Part shown: in pieces, positions 1 through 6,695 of the stretch
Numbering within the stretch: the first letter of the stretch is position 1
How the letters are laid out: each line of letters begins with the position of its first letter
From: an uncultured Pseudomonadota bacterium
Lineage (GTDB): Bacteria > Bdellovibrionota_B > Oligoflexia > Oligoflexales > Bog-1112
Direction of reading: 5' to 3'
Length of the DNA: 18,007 bases
Assembly: GCA_937896265.1 (NCBI GenBank)
Contig: CALBMD010000153.1
Coordinates: 1 to 18,007 of the forward strand
The notes under the pieces: model-generated
Told to the model about the DNA's origin: nothing
Seen by the model: only the letters and a program-made list of their open reading frames with translations
Database searches by the model: none
Translations under genes and position numbers: made by a program

Positions 1-83
1 GCTTGCGCCAATTTGGCTACAAATATTTCATCTGCTGTGTGCACAGATCCTTTGGCTTTTGCTACTTAGAGTATGCTATTTGC
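1..83. other. Unassigned left-edge sequence
   Basis: Both strands have a short open stretch here and neither can be assigned. On the plus strand, frame 1 is open from the window edge to a TAG at 67-69, which could be the last 22 codons of an upstream gene converging on tatA. On the minus strand, a GTG at 42-44 preceded by AAAGGA opens a frame that runs off the edge, which could be the start of a gene downstream of tatA. The spacing from AAAGGA to that GTG is only 3 bases, so it is a weak start. Sequence to the left would decide. Confidence 0.15.
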
Positions 84-287
84 TTAGCTATGAGTCGGCT
101 TAGACTTATCTTCGCTTTCTTCAGCGATAGCTTTACTTTCGGTCTTACTAGCTTGTGGATCTAGTCCTTTTTTAAATTCACGCACGCTCTCACCGATGGC
201 GGCAGCCAAACGTGGAAGATTTTTTGGGCCAAAGATTAGCAGAGCAACGCCAAATATAACTAACCATTCCATAGAACCTGGTAACAT
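84..287 (-). CDS. tatA: Sec-independent translocase subunit TatA/TatB family
   Basis: This is a small single-span subunit of the twin-arginine translocase, which exports folded proteins across the inner membrane. The 67-residue product has a short N-terminus, a membrane helix at about residues 7-19, the family hinge at 19-21 (Phe-Gly-Pro), an amphipathic helix at about 22-42 (KNLPRLAAAIGESVREFKKG), and a charged flexible tail. Glu7 and the Gly-Pro hinge are somewhat TatB-like, while the short length is TatA-like, so the TatA/TatB distinction is uncertain. A run of five Gs lies right against an upstream ATG (291-293) but 6 bases before the ATG at 285-287, so the latter was chosen; the longer form would add Met-Ile. 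No tatC is visible in the window. A plausible promoter lies at 316-344. Confidence 0.85.
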   Translation of the reverse strand: MLPGSMEWLVIFGVALLIFGPKNLPRLAAAIGESVREFKKGLDPQASKTESKAIAEESEDKSKPTHS

Positions 288-315
288 AATCATCCCCCTT
301 TCAATCTAACAACGA

Positions 316-344
316 CTTTTACCATATTTTAGCTAAGCTGGCAA
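316..344 (-). promoter_or_regulatory. Candidate sigma-70 promoter of tatA
   Basis: On the minus strand TTGCCA (339-344, one mismatch to TTGACA) is separated by 17 bases from TAAAAG (316-321, two mismatches to TATAAT). Transcription would begin near 309, about 20 bases before the chosen tatA start. This is a consensus match only. Confidence 0.4.
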
Positions 345-409
345 GAAAAGGAAGGAATTGCAGACGCAGAGCTAGTTGGAGGCAGTTGCTAAGTTTATGG
401 CTCAACCAA

Positions 410-421
410 ATAGAATTCTAT
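410..421. repeat. 12-base perfect palindrome upstream of the permease gene
   Basis: ATAGAATTCTAT reads the same on both strands and lies in the 254-base spacer between the tatA start and the permease start, about 120 bases before the permease. A palindrome of this size could be an operator, but no regulator gene is adjacent and AT-rich palindromes also arise by chance. Nothing else recognisable was seen in the spacer apart from the tatA promoter. Confidence 0.2.
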
Positions 422-541
422 AAGTAGATCAATTTGCTGCATTGGAGGAAAAAACTATTTCTTTAAGACTGCTTTCGATATAGCTTCAGCGAGTTTTTAG
501 ACATGTCCTTGAGAATGGTTGAATGTATGAGGAGCCAAAAT

Positions 542-1447
542 ATGCATAATAGCGCTAGTTATGTTCTCCTTTGCTGTATTCTTTTAGCGGCAAAAGATGT
601 GATTTCAGCAAATATTTTACGAAATAGCTCTGTTTGGGTCGTCGTGTTTTGGATTTATTTATTTGCAATGATAGTTTCTTGGCTGCTTGTGAAAAACAAG
701 GCGTTGTTACTGAGAAAAATAGCGCATCATGCTAAAGAGATTTTATCATTGAACATTCTATGCTCAATAAGCTTCCTTGGTTTTATGATCGCTCTTAAGT
801 ATATCGAACCTAGTATCGTTGATGCGATGAGTTTGGCTTTAGGTCCACTTGTTGTGCACTCTTTCACTGGGTGTTTTTCAGTCCGAAGTTTAACTTATAG
901 CTTTGGCTTAGTGGCTGCAATGGCTTGGCTTATTTATATTTCAGCTGCTGGGTATTCTTCTCTCGGTGAAATCAGCGCTATGAACTTAGCTTTTGGCTGT
1001 GTTGGCGTAATTGGTGCAGCATTCGGTCTAAATGTGCACAATATTCAAATCAAAAAAATGCAAGAAATTGGCTGGAAAAACGATGAAATCGTTGCGTCGA
1101 GATATTTTTTATTATGCTTTGGTAGTGGCATAGCCATGTATTTAAATACAGGATTTTCTGTTGCTTGCACTAAAAATGAGCTTTTTTCTTTTTTTATTTT
1201 AGCACTGCTAGGTAATATCATACCTTTGATGTTAATTGTAAGAGCGGTGCAAGCAGGTGGGCCAGCCTTAGTTGCATACTTGATGCCAATTAAAATGATT
1301 CTAACTTTTCTATTCGAGAAATTTGATAAAAGACATGAATTTTCTTTGGCAAGTTTTGCAAGCGTTGCTTTTGTCTTTGTTTTTATAGTCAGTGGTACCT
1401 TGCTATCTGCAAAGAGACAACAAATGCTGACAGAAAAATCAGCCTAG
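542..1447 (+). CDS. DMT-superfamily (EamA-like) membrane permease
   Basis: This is a predicted inner-membrane transporter of 301 residues built almost entirely of hydrophobic segments, about nine or ten spans, with short charged loops. The segment around residues 82-100 (LKYIEPSIVDAMSLALGPL) resembles the end of the first EamA repeat, and the second half repeats the pattern around PALVAYLMPIK. Size and topology fit the drug/metabolite transporter superfamily; the substrate cannot be inferred. AGGAG at 530-534 sits 7 bases before the ATG at 542, whereas the in-frame ATGs at 503, 518 and 527 have no such site, so 542 was chosen. The gene looks more AT-rich than the conserved genes to the right. 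No neighbour suggests a substrate, and it appears to stand alone. Confidence 0.7.
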   Translation: MHNSASYVLLCCILLAAKDVISANILRNSSVWVVVFWIYLFAMIVSWLLVKNKALLLRKIAHHAKEILSLNILCSISFLGFMIALKYIEPSIVDAMSLALGPLVVHSFTGCFSVRSLTYSFGLVAAMAWLIYISAAGYSSLGEISAMNLAFGCVGVIGAAFGLNVHNIQIKKMQEIGWKNDEIVASRYFLLCFGSGIAMYLNTGFSVACTKNELFSFFILALLGNIIPLMLIVRAVQAGGPALVAYLMPIKMILTFLFEKFDKRHEFSLASFASVAFVFVFIVSGTLLSAKRQQMLTEKSA

Positions 1448-1571
1448 CTCCTTTTACTGTTCAGCGGGCCGAATACACGCTACATGAGGGTAATTATAAT
1501 CTCTACTCCAAAAAGGGACCCAATGCAGAGAGCCAAAATTACCAGAAAAGACTAAACCGGAACTGCGAAAC

Positions 1572-1609
1572 ATAGCAACCGTTGCTATAGGTATCGCTTC
1601 TTCAGAAGC
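1572..1609. repeat. Two adjacent inverted repeats
   Basis: ATAGCAAC and GTTGCTAT (1572-1579 and 1581-1588) are perfect 8-base arms around a single C. Seven bases later GCTTC and GAAGC (1596-1600 and 1605-1609) flank a TTCA loop. The first resembles an operator more than an RNA hairpin because its spacer is one base. Neither is followed by a T-run, so they do not look like intrinsic terminators. Confidence 0.35.
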
Positions 1610-1941
1610 TTTGGAGAGACAATTAAATTAGAGCATACTGTACTAGAAATTTTCATTTATCCCTCCACTCGAAAAAGAACTATTTATCAAAGAATCTTCT
1701 TAATCAAGAAAATGTGAAAACGATCTAGGGGCGGCAGAACTGTCTTTGGCAGTGTCAGCTTGTATGAGATACAAGCAATATAGAGTCATAAAAATCAAAA
1801 AGCTAAGAAAAGCAGCCGGATTTCTCCTGATCAAAGCAATTGAAACTAAAAGAAATTTCTTTAGAAGGCTAATTTTGCGAGATTTTTGGGATACAGCCTT
1901 TATATTTATCCCAATAATTTTAGTATATTATGAGATATTAA

Positions 1942-1970
1942 ATGACAGTGCAGTATTTGCTTGGTATAAA
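1942..1970 (+). promoter_or_regulatory. Strong sigma-70-like promoter of the coiled-coil protein gene
   Basis: ATGACA (1942-1947, one mismatch to TTGACA) and TATAAA (1965-1970, one mismatch to TATAAT) are separated by exactly 17 bases. Transcription from about 1977 would leave a 22-base leader containing GGAG at 1987-1990. The promoter overlaps the upstream in-frame ATG at 1942, which argues against translation starting there. Confidence 0.6.
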
Positions 1971-1998
1971 GATGCCAAATTACCTCGGAGATATGCAA

Positions 1999-2757
1999 AT
2001 GAAAAGCTCAAAAATGACTGTTCAAATATTCATGGCTATCAGCTTGATCAGCGCCCCTTTTAGACTCACTGCTGAAGTTGAAGCTGAAGCTATAAGTCCC
2101 TCTTATAAGCGCAGTGTTGAAGCTATGACTGCAGAACAGGCTGAAGCTGAACTAGCAAGTCTTACAAACTTGTATCGCCTGAGGGATAAAGTTCAACAGC
2201 TTCAAACTGGTATGACAGAAATCAGAGCCAGTGCCATTTTTAGCGAGAAAGATTCACCTGCGTGGCTTGAGTTCAAAAACTATTTTCAGGAAGCGAAGCG
2301 CTTAACAATAATCCTACAGTTTGCTAAAGAAGGGATGCCTCTTCCATCTGGAGATTTGGAAATAAAAGAGGCTGGTGCGGCGTTTCGAGATAAATATCTT
2401 ACTGCTGAACTAATTAGGCAGATTGCTGATGGAGAACTCTCTCTTAGTGCGATGCAAGATGATCCAGAATATGCCGCATTTATAATAGAGCTGGATGACT
2501 TGTCTCAAAAGCTGACCCAAGTATGGAAAAAGGATTTTGAAGAGGCTACAGCAGAAGCAGCAGCTACAGCAAAAGCAGCAGAAGCAGCTATAGAAAAGGA
2601 AGCTACAGAAAAAGCTGCAGCTGCTAAGAAATTGGAAGCTGAGCTTGTTACACTCAAAAGAGCACATGATAGTTTTATTGCATTTGAATTGGGTAAGACC
2701 ATATTTGCATTTGGCTGTTTGTATTCTCTATTTACTAAACTAAGTTTTATTAAGTAG
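1999..2757 (+). CDS. Secreted Ala/Glu-rich coiled-coil protein of unknown function
   Basis: The product is 252 residues and no family was recognised. It begins with a good Sec signal peptide: Lys2 and Lys5, a hydrophobic core (TVQIFMAISLISAPF), and a likely cut after Leu-Thr-Ala. The mature part is mostly predicted helix. Near the C-terminus an Ala/Glu/Lys segment (about residues 181-215) resembles TolA-type helical linkers and contains two nearly identical 6-residue units. The last 20 or so residues are hydrophobic (IFAFGCLYSLF) and end in Lys, suggesting a C-terminal membrane anchor. The ATG at 1999 was chosen because GGAG at 1987-1990 lies 8 bases upstream and a strong promoter covers the earlier ATG at 1942. 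The gene converges on the amidohydrolase gene. It could be an envelope-spanning or lineage-specific protein. Confidence 0.65.
   Translation: MKSSKMTVQIFMAISLISAPFRLTAEVEAEAISPSYKRSVEAMTAEQAEAELASLTNLYRLRDKVQQLQTGMTEIRASAIFSEKDSPAWLEFKNYFQEAKRLTIILQFAKEGMPLPSGDLEIKEAGAAFRDKYLTAELIRQIADGELSLSAMQDDPEYAAFIIELDDLSQKLTQVWKKDFEEATAEAAATAKAAEAAIEKEATEKAAAAKKLEAELVTLKRAHDSFIAFELGKTIFAFGCLYSLFTKLSFIK
2545..2580 (+). repeat. 18-base tandem duplication inside the coiled-coil gene
   Basis: Units at 2545-2562 and 2563-2580 match at 17 of 18 bases and encode ATAEAA and ATAKAA. More divergent GAAGCT/GCTACAGAA units follow to about 2630. This suggests the Ala-rich helix grew by slippage or duplication. Confidence 0.6.
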
Positions 2758-2758
2758 G

Positions 2759-2901
2759 GGAGGCATATGCTTCCGCTTACACCATTAAAAAGTTATTACT
2801 GCCGCTTAAGACGCGTCGCGCGAAGGCGCTAGACCCTAGAATAGTCTCCCAAGACAAGCACAATGCTAATTGAGGGAGATCCTTCGCCTTTGGCTCAGGA
2901 T
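2759..2901. repeat. Cluster of inverted repeats between convergent genes
   Basis: Three small hairpins lie between the stop of the coiled-coil gene and the stop of the amidohydrolase gene, the last just overlapping it. The arms are 2759-2764 with 2769-2774 (loop ATAT, one G-T pair), 2845-2850 with 2874-2879 (TCTCCC and GGGAGA), and 2879-2883 with 2897-2901 (ATCCT and AGGAT, with inner GCC and GGC around TTT). None has a T-run, so calling them terminators is inference from position. Confidence 0.4.
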
Positions 2902-4349
2902 ACGTCTTTGGCGCTTTCGCGCCAAAGACTAGTTAATCCCGCTCTAGCATAAAGATCGCATAACCGTTCTTTAGCCTCGACAAGGCTTGATTTATAAGAC
3001 TCTGAATGAAACAGAGAGTCATGAAATCGTCCGTACTCTCCCAGTTCCCTTCCTGCTATGACAAGGCCATGCAAGGCAGAAACGCTATCACAGAAAGCTA
3101 AAGCATGTAGTGAGTCACAAGGCCAAAGGCTAGGATGATTAAGATCCCAAATAGCAATATTAGCGAGCGCTCCCTTTTCTAAACTGCCTACTTTTATTTG
3201 TGGGTGCATGCTGCCTGGCAGCTGCCAGAGCTTATCTAAAAGCCAGCTAGGATCGTTAAAGTGCGTCCATGATTTTTTAGAAACGCGGCGCAGAGCAACC
3301 ACTTCATCGAGTTCTTCGGATTTGCCACTTTGAAAAGCCTGATAGACTTGGCTATTGGTAATCTTATAGCTAGGGATGGCGGCAACTTGCCGCAGCTCTT
3401 TTTGTGGATTCATAGAATCATTGCTGGCGGCACAGTCAGTAGCAACAGTCCATCTTAGTCCTGTTTTTTCCCACAACAGCACATCAGCTGGCAAAGCAAA
3501 AACGGATTGAGAGAATGGGCAAAAACAAAGAGTAGTGTTGGCTTTCGGCAATTCTTCTAGGTCTTGTTCTTGTCCAAAAATATTGTGAACAAGAAGAGAG
3601 TGAGGGGCTTGGGTAAGGATTTTACTTTGTTTTAGTAGCTGATACGGGCTGGTTTGTCCATTTGCTCGTGCTGCTTTTGATTCTTCATAGGACTGAGCTA
3701 TATGCATATGGACAGGAAGTTGTCGCAGCTTGGCTTCCTTGGCAACTTTGCTCAGTAAAGCGACACTAACTGAATCGCTAGCATGTGGTCCAAAGGCGGC
3801 GAAGATACCTCTGTTTTTATAGAAAGTGTTATCATCAATCAAGCAAGTCGCCTGCCATTCTTTTTCTAAAAGGCAAACCCCAGGTCCCTTTATGTCTTGC
3901 AGAGTGGGCGCAATAACACCTGCAAGGCCTGTATCATATAACGCTTGAGCTAGCTCTAATCCGTGATAGTAGTGATCCCAGATAAACCCAACACCTGCTA
4001 TGATGGATTCAAAAGCACCTATTTTGGCAAAAGCATAGACATCTTGTGGCTCTAGATGCTTTTCGACATGGTAAAATAGGTCTTCAATCATATTGCGCTT
4101 ACTAAGAGCATGGCTTATGCCACGAAAGCAGTTCATAGCAATATGGGTGTGAGAGTTAATAAAGGCTGGTGAGATTAGTTTGTCTTCAAAGTAAAGGTAG
4201 TTTTGGCTTGAAGATTTGTCTAGCTCCCCTGGCTTAGCTACCTCGGTCCCTTTGATAAGAGAGCCTTGGACCTCAATGCAGGCTGCTTTTATCTCATACT
4301 GCTTTGTCTTAGCATTGAAAAGTACGACTTTCTCGGAGGCAAAGAGCAT
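2895..4349 (-). CDS. Metal-dependent amidohydrolase, MTA/SAH-deaminase-like
   Basis: This is a 484-residue cytosolic hydrolase of the amidohydrolase superfamily, closest in motifs to 5'-methylthioadenosine/S-adenosylhomocysteine deaminases, which convert the adenine ring to hypoxanthine. The N-terminal beta-sandwich (1-60) is followed by the barrel with metal ligands His67 and His69 (SHTHIAMNCFRGI), His216 (HMHIAQS), catalytic His255 and Asp305 (TDCAASNDSMN). In characterised deaminases the His-x-x-Glu after the third ligand has a Glu that contacts the purine; here it is Gln219. That may change substrate or activity, so the reaction is not certain. AGAGGA lies 6 bases before the ATG. The gene follows the lipoprotein gene by 37 bases and is probably co-transcribed with it. 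A perfect hairpin lies in its last codons. Confidence 0.8.
   Translation of the reverse strand: MLFASEKVVLFNAKTKQYEIKAACIEVQGSLIKGTEVAKPGELDKSSSQNYLYFEDKLISPAFINSHTHIAMNCFRGISHALSKRNMIEDLFYHVEKHLEPQDVYAFAKIGAFESIIAGVGFIWDHYYHGLELAQALYDTGLAGVIAPTLQDIKGPGVCLLEKEWQATCLIDDNTFYKNRGIFAAFGPHASDSVSVALLSKVAKEAKLRQLPVHMHIAQSYEESKAARANGQTSPYQLLKQSKILTQAPHSLLVHNIFGQEQDLEELPKANTTLCFCPFSQSVFALPADVLLWEKTGLRWTVATDCAASNDSMNPQKELRQVAAIPSYKITNSQVYQAFQSGKSEELDEVVALRRVSKKSWTHFNDPSWLLDKLWQLPGSMHPQIKVGSLEKGALANIAIWDLNHPSLWPCDSLHALAFCDSVSALHGLVIAGRELGEYGRFHDSLFHSESYKSSLVEAKERLCDLYARAGLTSLWRESAKDVS
2904..2929. terminator. Perfect 11-base-pair hairpin in the 3' end of the amidohydrolase gene
   Basis: GTCTTTGGCGC (2904-2914) and GCGCCAAAGAC (2919-2929) form a perfect 11-pair stem with a TTTC loop. 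It lies within the last codons of the minus-strand amidohydrolase gene and would also face transcripts of the plus-strand coiled-coil gene. It has no T-run on either side, so it may act as a 3' stability hairpin or a factor-dependent terminator. Confidence 0.4.
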
Positions 4350-4386
4350 GGGCTTTCCTCTTTTTATTACATGTAGTGGCTTTTTG

Positions 4387-5001
4387 CTAAGGGGCGTCAG
4401 GAGTCATGTCTCTTAGCTTTTTTGAAAACATATCGGCAATCAGGCCATCCCAGTCTTTAAAGGCGCGCTGATCGCCGCGCTGAAAAAAAGGATTCATGAT
4501 GCCTGGAACATCCTCTGGTAAATGGCCTTTATTTAAAAGACAGTGATAGAGTTCATGATAAAGTAGCTCCCTTAGAAGGATATGACTTTCCCCTGTATAG
4601 CGCTTGGTCGCATCTTTGAGTACCTGGATTGTATTCCAGCGCACCTCGATTACGCCGCCAAACGCTTGATTTTCGCCGCGGTAGCGGTTGCAAGAAGCGA
4701 GCACGCCTGTTTCCGTAGTGTCTAATTTGTCGGAAAAATTTATGACACGTAACAATTCCTTCGACTGGTCAGTAATGATGACGCCATAGCGAGCAGCATC
4801 AGAGATAAAGTTGTTAGCAAAGCCAATAAGGTCAGGGTGATAAAACCTCTCAGGGGGCTTGATCTTTTTAACTCCGACAGCTTGTAGCACCTTGTTGTTA
4901 ATGACATCACTTAGCACTGTTTTCTTCGCTTTGTCGCTATTCTTGCAGGCAATAAAGACAAAGACTATCAAGAGGAATGTTTTTTTACAAAACGTTAGCA
5001 T
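4387..5001 (-). CDS. Putative zinc metallopeptidase lipoprotein
   Basis: The 204-residue product starts with a lipoprotein-type signal (MLTFCKKTFLLIVFVFIAC), with Cys19 as the likely lipidated residue; Phe at -3 is a poor lipobox position. The C-terminal half has a zinc-peptidase motif: His149-Glu150-x-x-His153 followed by His160 (HELYHCLLNKGH), then Ile-Met-Asn-Pro at 168-171, which looks like the Met-turn of metzincins. The third His is 11 residues after the first, one more than in classical metzincins. Proteolysis is inferred from the motif only, and the substrate is unknown. The start at 5001 was chosen because AAGG lies 8 bases upstream and it gives a proper signal; the longer frame to 5097 would overlap the divergent plsC start. 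It precedes the amidohydrolase gene by 37 bases. Confidence 0.7.
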   Translation of the reverse strand: MLTFCKKTFLLIVFVFIACKNSDKAKKTVLSDVINNKVLQAVGVKKIKPPERFYHPDLIGFANNFISDAARYGVIITDQSKELLRVINFSDKLDTTETGVLASCNRYRGENQAFGGVIEVRWNTIQVLKDATKRYTGESHILLRELLYHELYHCLLNKGHLPEDVPGIMNPFFQRGDQRAFKDWDGLIADMFSKKLRDMTPDAP

Positions 5002-5091
5002 CGACTTTACCTTATACGATAGCCGCAAAGAGAGTTTCATGATAGAACGCGTTGCTCTCAATATTCTACCACTGAGCGAAGAAAAACTTAG

Positions 5092-5826
5092 ATGCATAAA
5101 CTAGATATTATCCTGCGCATAACAGCATCAGCTATTTGGGCTGCGTTCTATAGCCTGTTATTTATTATTTTTGCGGTCTTAACTCTTGGCCTGACTAGCC
5201 GCTGGACCACCAAGCCTATTTGTTCTTTATTTAGCCGTGTCCATCTTAAAATATGGAGCATTGCTTTTGAAATTGATGGCCTAGATCGTGTTTTGCATGA
5301 AGGGCCAGGAGTTTTTCTTTTCAAGCATTCAAGCAATATTGATTTTTTCCTGACATCTATAGCAATGCCCAGGCTTGGTATGCCTTTAGCAAAGCAAGAG
5401 CTTATGTATCTGCCTTTTATAAATTTGGCTTGGTGGGCATTTGGCTTTGGTTTTCTAAAGAGGGGACGTGGAGAGCGCAGTGTTGAGGCATTTAACCGTT
5501 TTGCAGCGAAGATCTTTAAAAAGCGCCGTGTCTTGGTGGCTTCACCTGAAGGGACAAGGGCCCAAGCGGGCGAGCTTTTACCCTTTAAGAAGGGATGTTT
5601 TATTGCTGCGATGAATGCCAAGGTGCCTATTCAGTTTTTCTTATTATTTAATACCCAAGATGCCTGGCCTCGAGATAGCCTTCTTCCTCGCCCTCATGTC
5701 AAGCTATGGGCAAAAGTTCTGCCTGCTATCCCGACTGACGATTGGACGCCTGAGAACCTTGAGGCTAAGATTGCGGCATACCATCGTGGCATTAGCCACG
5801 AGCTGCAAGCGTTTAAGCCGCTGTAA
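5092..5826 (+). CDS. plsC: 1-acyl-sn-glycerol-3-phosphate acyltransferase family (PlsC-like)
   Basis: This inner-membrane enzyme should transfer an acyl chain to lysophosphatidic acid or a related lipid to make phosphatidic acid. The 244-residue protein has an N-terminal hydrophobic segment (about residues 7-34), the catalytic His79-x4-Asp84 (KHSSNID, Lys in place of the usual Asn), a motif II-like region at about 117-128 (GFGFLKRGRGER), motif III Pro152-Glu-Gly-Thr-Arg156, and motif IV Val-Pro-Ile near 178. Length is normal for the family. The ribosome-binding site is weak: GAAG about 10 bases upstream. The gene is transcribed away from the metallopeptidase gene across a 90-base gap. The exact acceptor lipid cannot be told; ornithine-lipid or lysophospholipid acyltransferases share these motifs. 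Confidence 0.85.
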   Translation: MHKLDIILRITASAIWAAFYSLLFIIFAVLTLGLTSRWTTKPICSLFSRVHLKIWSIAFEIDGLDRVLHEGPGVFLFKHSSNIDFFLTSIAMPRLGMPLAKQELMYLPFINLAWWAFGFGFLKRGRGERSVEAFNRFAAKIFKKRRVLVASPEGTRAQAGELLPFKKGCFIAAMNAKVPIQFFLLFNTQDAWPRDSLLPRPHVKLWAKVLPAIPTDDWTPENLEAKIAAYHRGISHELQAFKPL

Positions 5827-5870
5827 ATAAAGAAAAAAATATCCTTACTATTAAAAACACCAAGTTTTCC

Positions 5871-5899
5871 TTGAAAAACAGCCAATTCTTTGGTAGAAA
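5871..5899 (+). promoter_or_regulatory. Candidate promoter of the lytic transglycosylase gene
   Basis: TTGAAA (5871-5876) and TAGAAA (5894-5899) are 17 bases apart, in the 110-base gap before the transglycosylase gene. The -35 box has one mismatch and the -10 box two. The gene may therefore be transcribed separately from plsC. Confidence 0.4.
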
Positions 5900-5936
5900 T
5901 TATGCCATAAATCAAAATTTCAACTGAAGGTTTGTT

Positions 5937-6695
5937 ATGGCTTGGAGAAAAGACTTTTCACTTATTCTTGGTCTTTGTTTCTTGTCGCAGGTTGTTTTTG
6001 CCAAGCCTGTCAAGGAATCTAAGCCAGCAGTCAAAATTAAAACTCAGGTTGTTAGAACCAAGACGGCACAGGTAGCTCGCCAGCCAAAGATTACTTCTTC
6101 TATTATTTCAGCATCTTATATTGATGGCGCCCTTAAGCAAGCCGCGATTAAAGCGGATGTTCCCTATGAGTTATTGCGTGCTATTTGCCAAACAGAAAGC
6201 AATCTTAAGCATGATGCCTTTGTTTTTAATGATGGGGGAAGCGGTAATCACTCCTACGGCATGTGCCAAGTCCTTCATTTCACAGCTAAAAACTATATTG
6301 ATGTCGAAGCAGGATGTGCTCAGGATTTTCGTGATCCAAGCCTTGCCCGCAGCCCAAAAGCTTGCTCGCTTTTTGGCCCTAAGACAAATGCCTTAGTAGC
6401 AGCCCAGTACCTTAAGGCACAAATCGATCGCTATAAGGGTGATCTTGTGAAAGCTACAGCAGCTTACAATGCTGGCTCTTATTTGACCTGCACGAAGGGT
6501 AAAGTGAAGACAAGCACTGGCCGTGCGCTTTATACCTGTGTGCCAGGGGATGTGCTAAACCGTCACTATATTAACCGTGTGGAAGACTTTATGGGCGGGG
6601 CAAAACTCTGCTCATCAGAGCTTGCTAAAGAACGCTCAGTTTATGATGTTAAAAATATCCCGCTAAATCAGGCTATGGCTAAGGGGCAAATCTAG
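5937..6695 (+). CDS. Periplasmic lytic transglycosylase (SLT domain)
   Basis: This 252-residue exported enzyme is predicted to cleave the MurNAc-GlcNAc bond of peptidoglycan and form 1,6-anhydro-MurNAc. It has a signal peptide (MAWRKDF, then a hydrophobic core, cut after Val-Phe-Ala at residue 22), a basic Lys/Thr-rich linker at about 23-52, and a goose-lysozyme-type SLT domain. Catalytic Glu87 lies in AICQTESNL; the Ser-Tyr-Gly-Met-x-Gln motif is at 106-111 and Ala-Tyr-Asn-Ala-Gly at 176-180. Six Cys residues between about 84 and 203 suggest disulfides in the periplasm. GAAGG lies 6 bases before the ATG. Its stop codon shares the bases CTAG with the stop of the converging barrel gene. Confidence 0.88.
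   Translation: MAWRKDFSLILGLCFLSQVVFAKPVKESKPAVKIKTQVVRTKTAQVARQPKITSSIISASYIDGALKQAAIKADVPYELLRAICQTESNLKHDAFVFNDGGSGNHSYGMCQVLHFTAKNYIDVEAGCAQDFRDPSLARSPKACSLFGPKTNALVAAQYLKAQIDRYKGDLVKATAAYNAGSYLTCTKGKVKTSTGRALYTCVPGDVLNRHYINRVEDFMGGAKLCSSELAKERSVYDVKNIPLNQAMAKGQI

Larger units (their letters stand above)
1448..1998. other. 551-base stretch with no convincing gene
   Basis: Reading frames in this stretch are short and repeatedly interrupted. Two adjacent inverted repeats occur at 1572-1588 and 1596-1609. The plus-strand frame ending at the TAG near 1629 is open from about 1497 and has a protein-like end (RNIATVAIGIASSEALER), which may be a remnant of a decayed gene, but there is no start with a ribosome-binding site and no family was recognised. 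A 105-codon frame from a TTG at 1746 is Lys/Arg-rich, has no ribosome-binding site and overlaps the following gene, so it was not called. The promoter of the next gene occupies 1942-1970. Confidence 0.5.

Noticed and set aside
1746..2063. 105-codon plus-strand frame, Lys/Arg-rich with one hydrophobic stretch
   Set aside because: It starts at TTG with no ribosome-binding site, runs through the strong promoter at 1942-1970 and overlaps the coiled-coil gene in another frame.
2410..2702. Two minus-strand frames rich in Cys/Phe/Ser and Ala/Ser
   Set aside because: They are the antisense of the Ala/Glu-rich repeat region; the odd composition comes from GCA/GCT codons read backwards.
5148..5621. 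157-codon minus-strand frame
   Set aside because: It lies entirely antisense to plsC, which has all family motifs, and its sequence is not protein-like.
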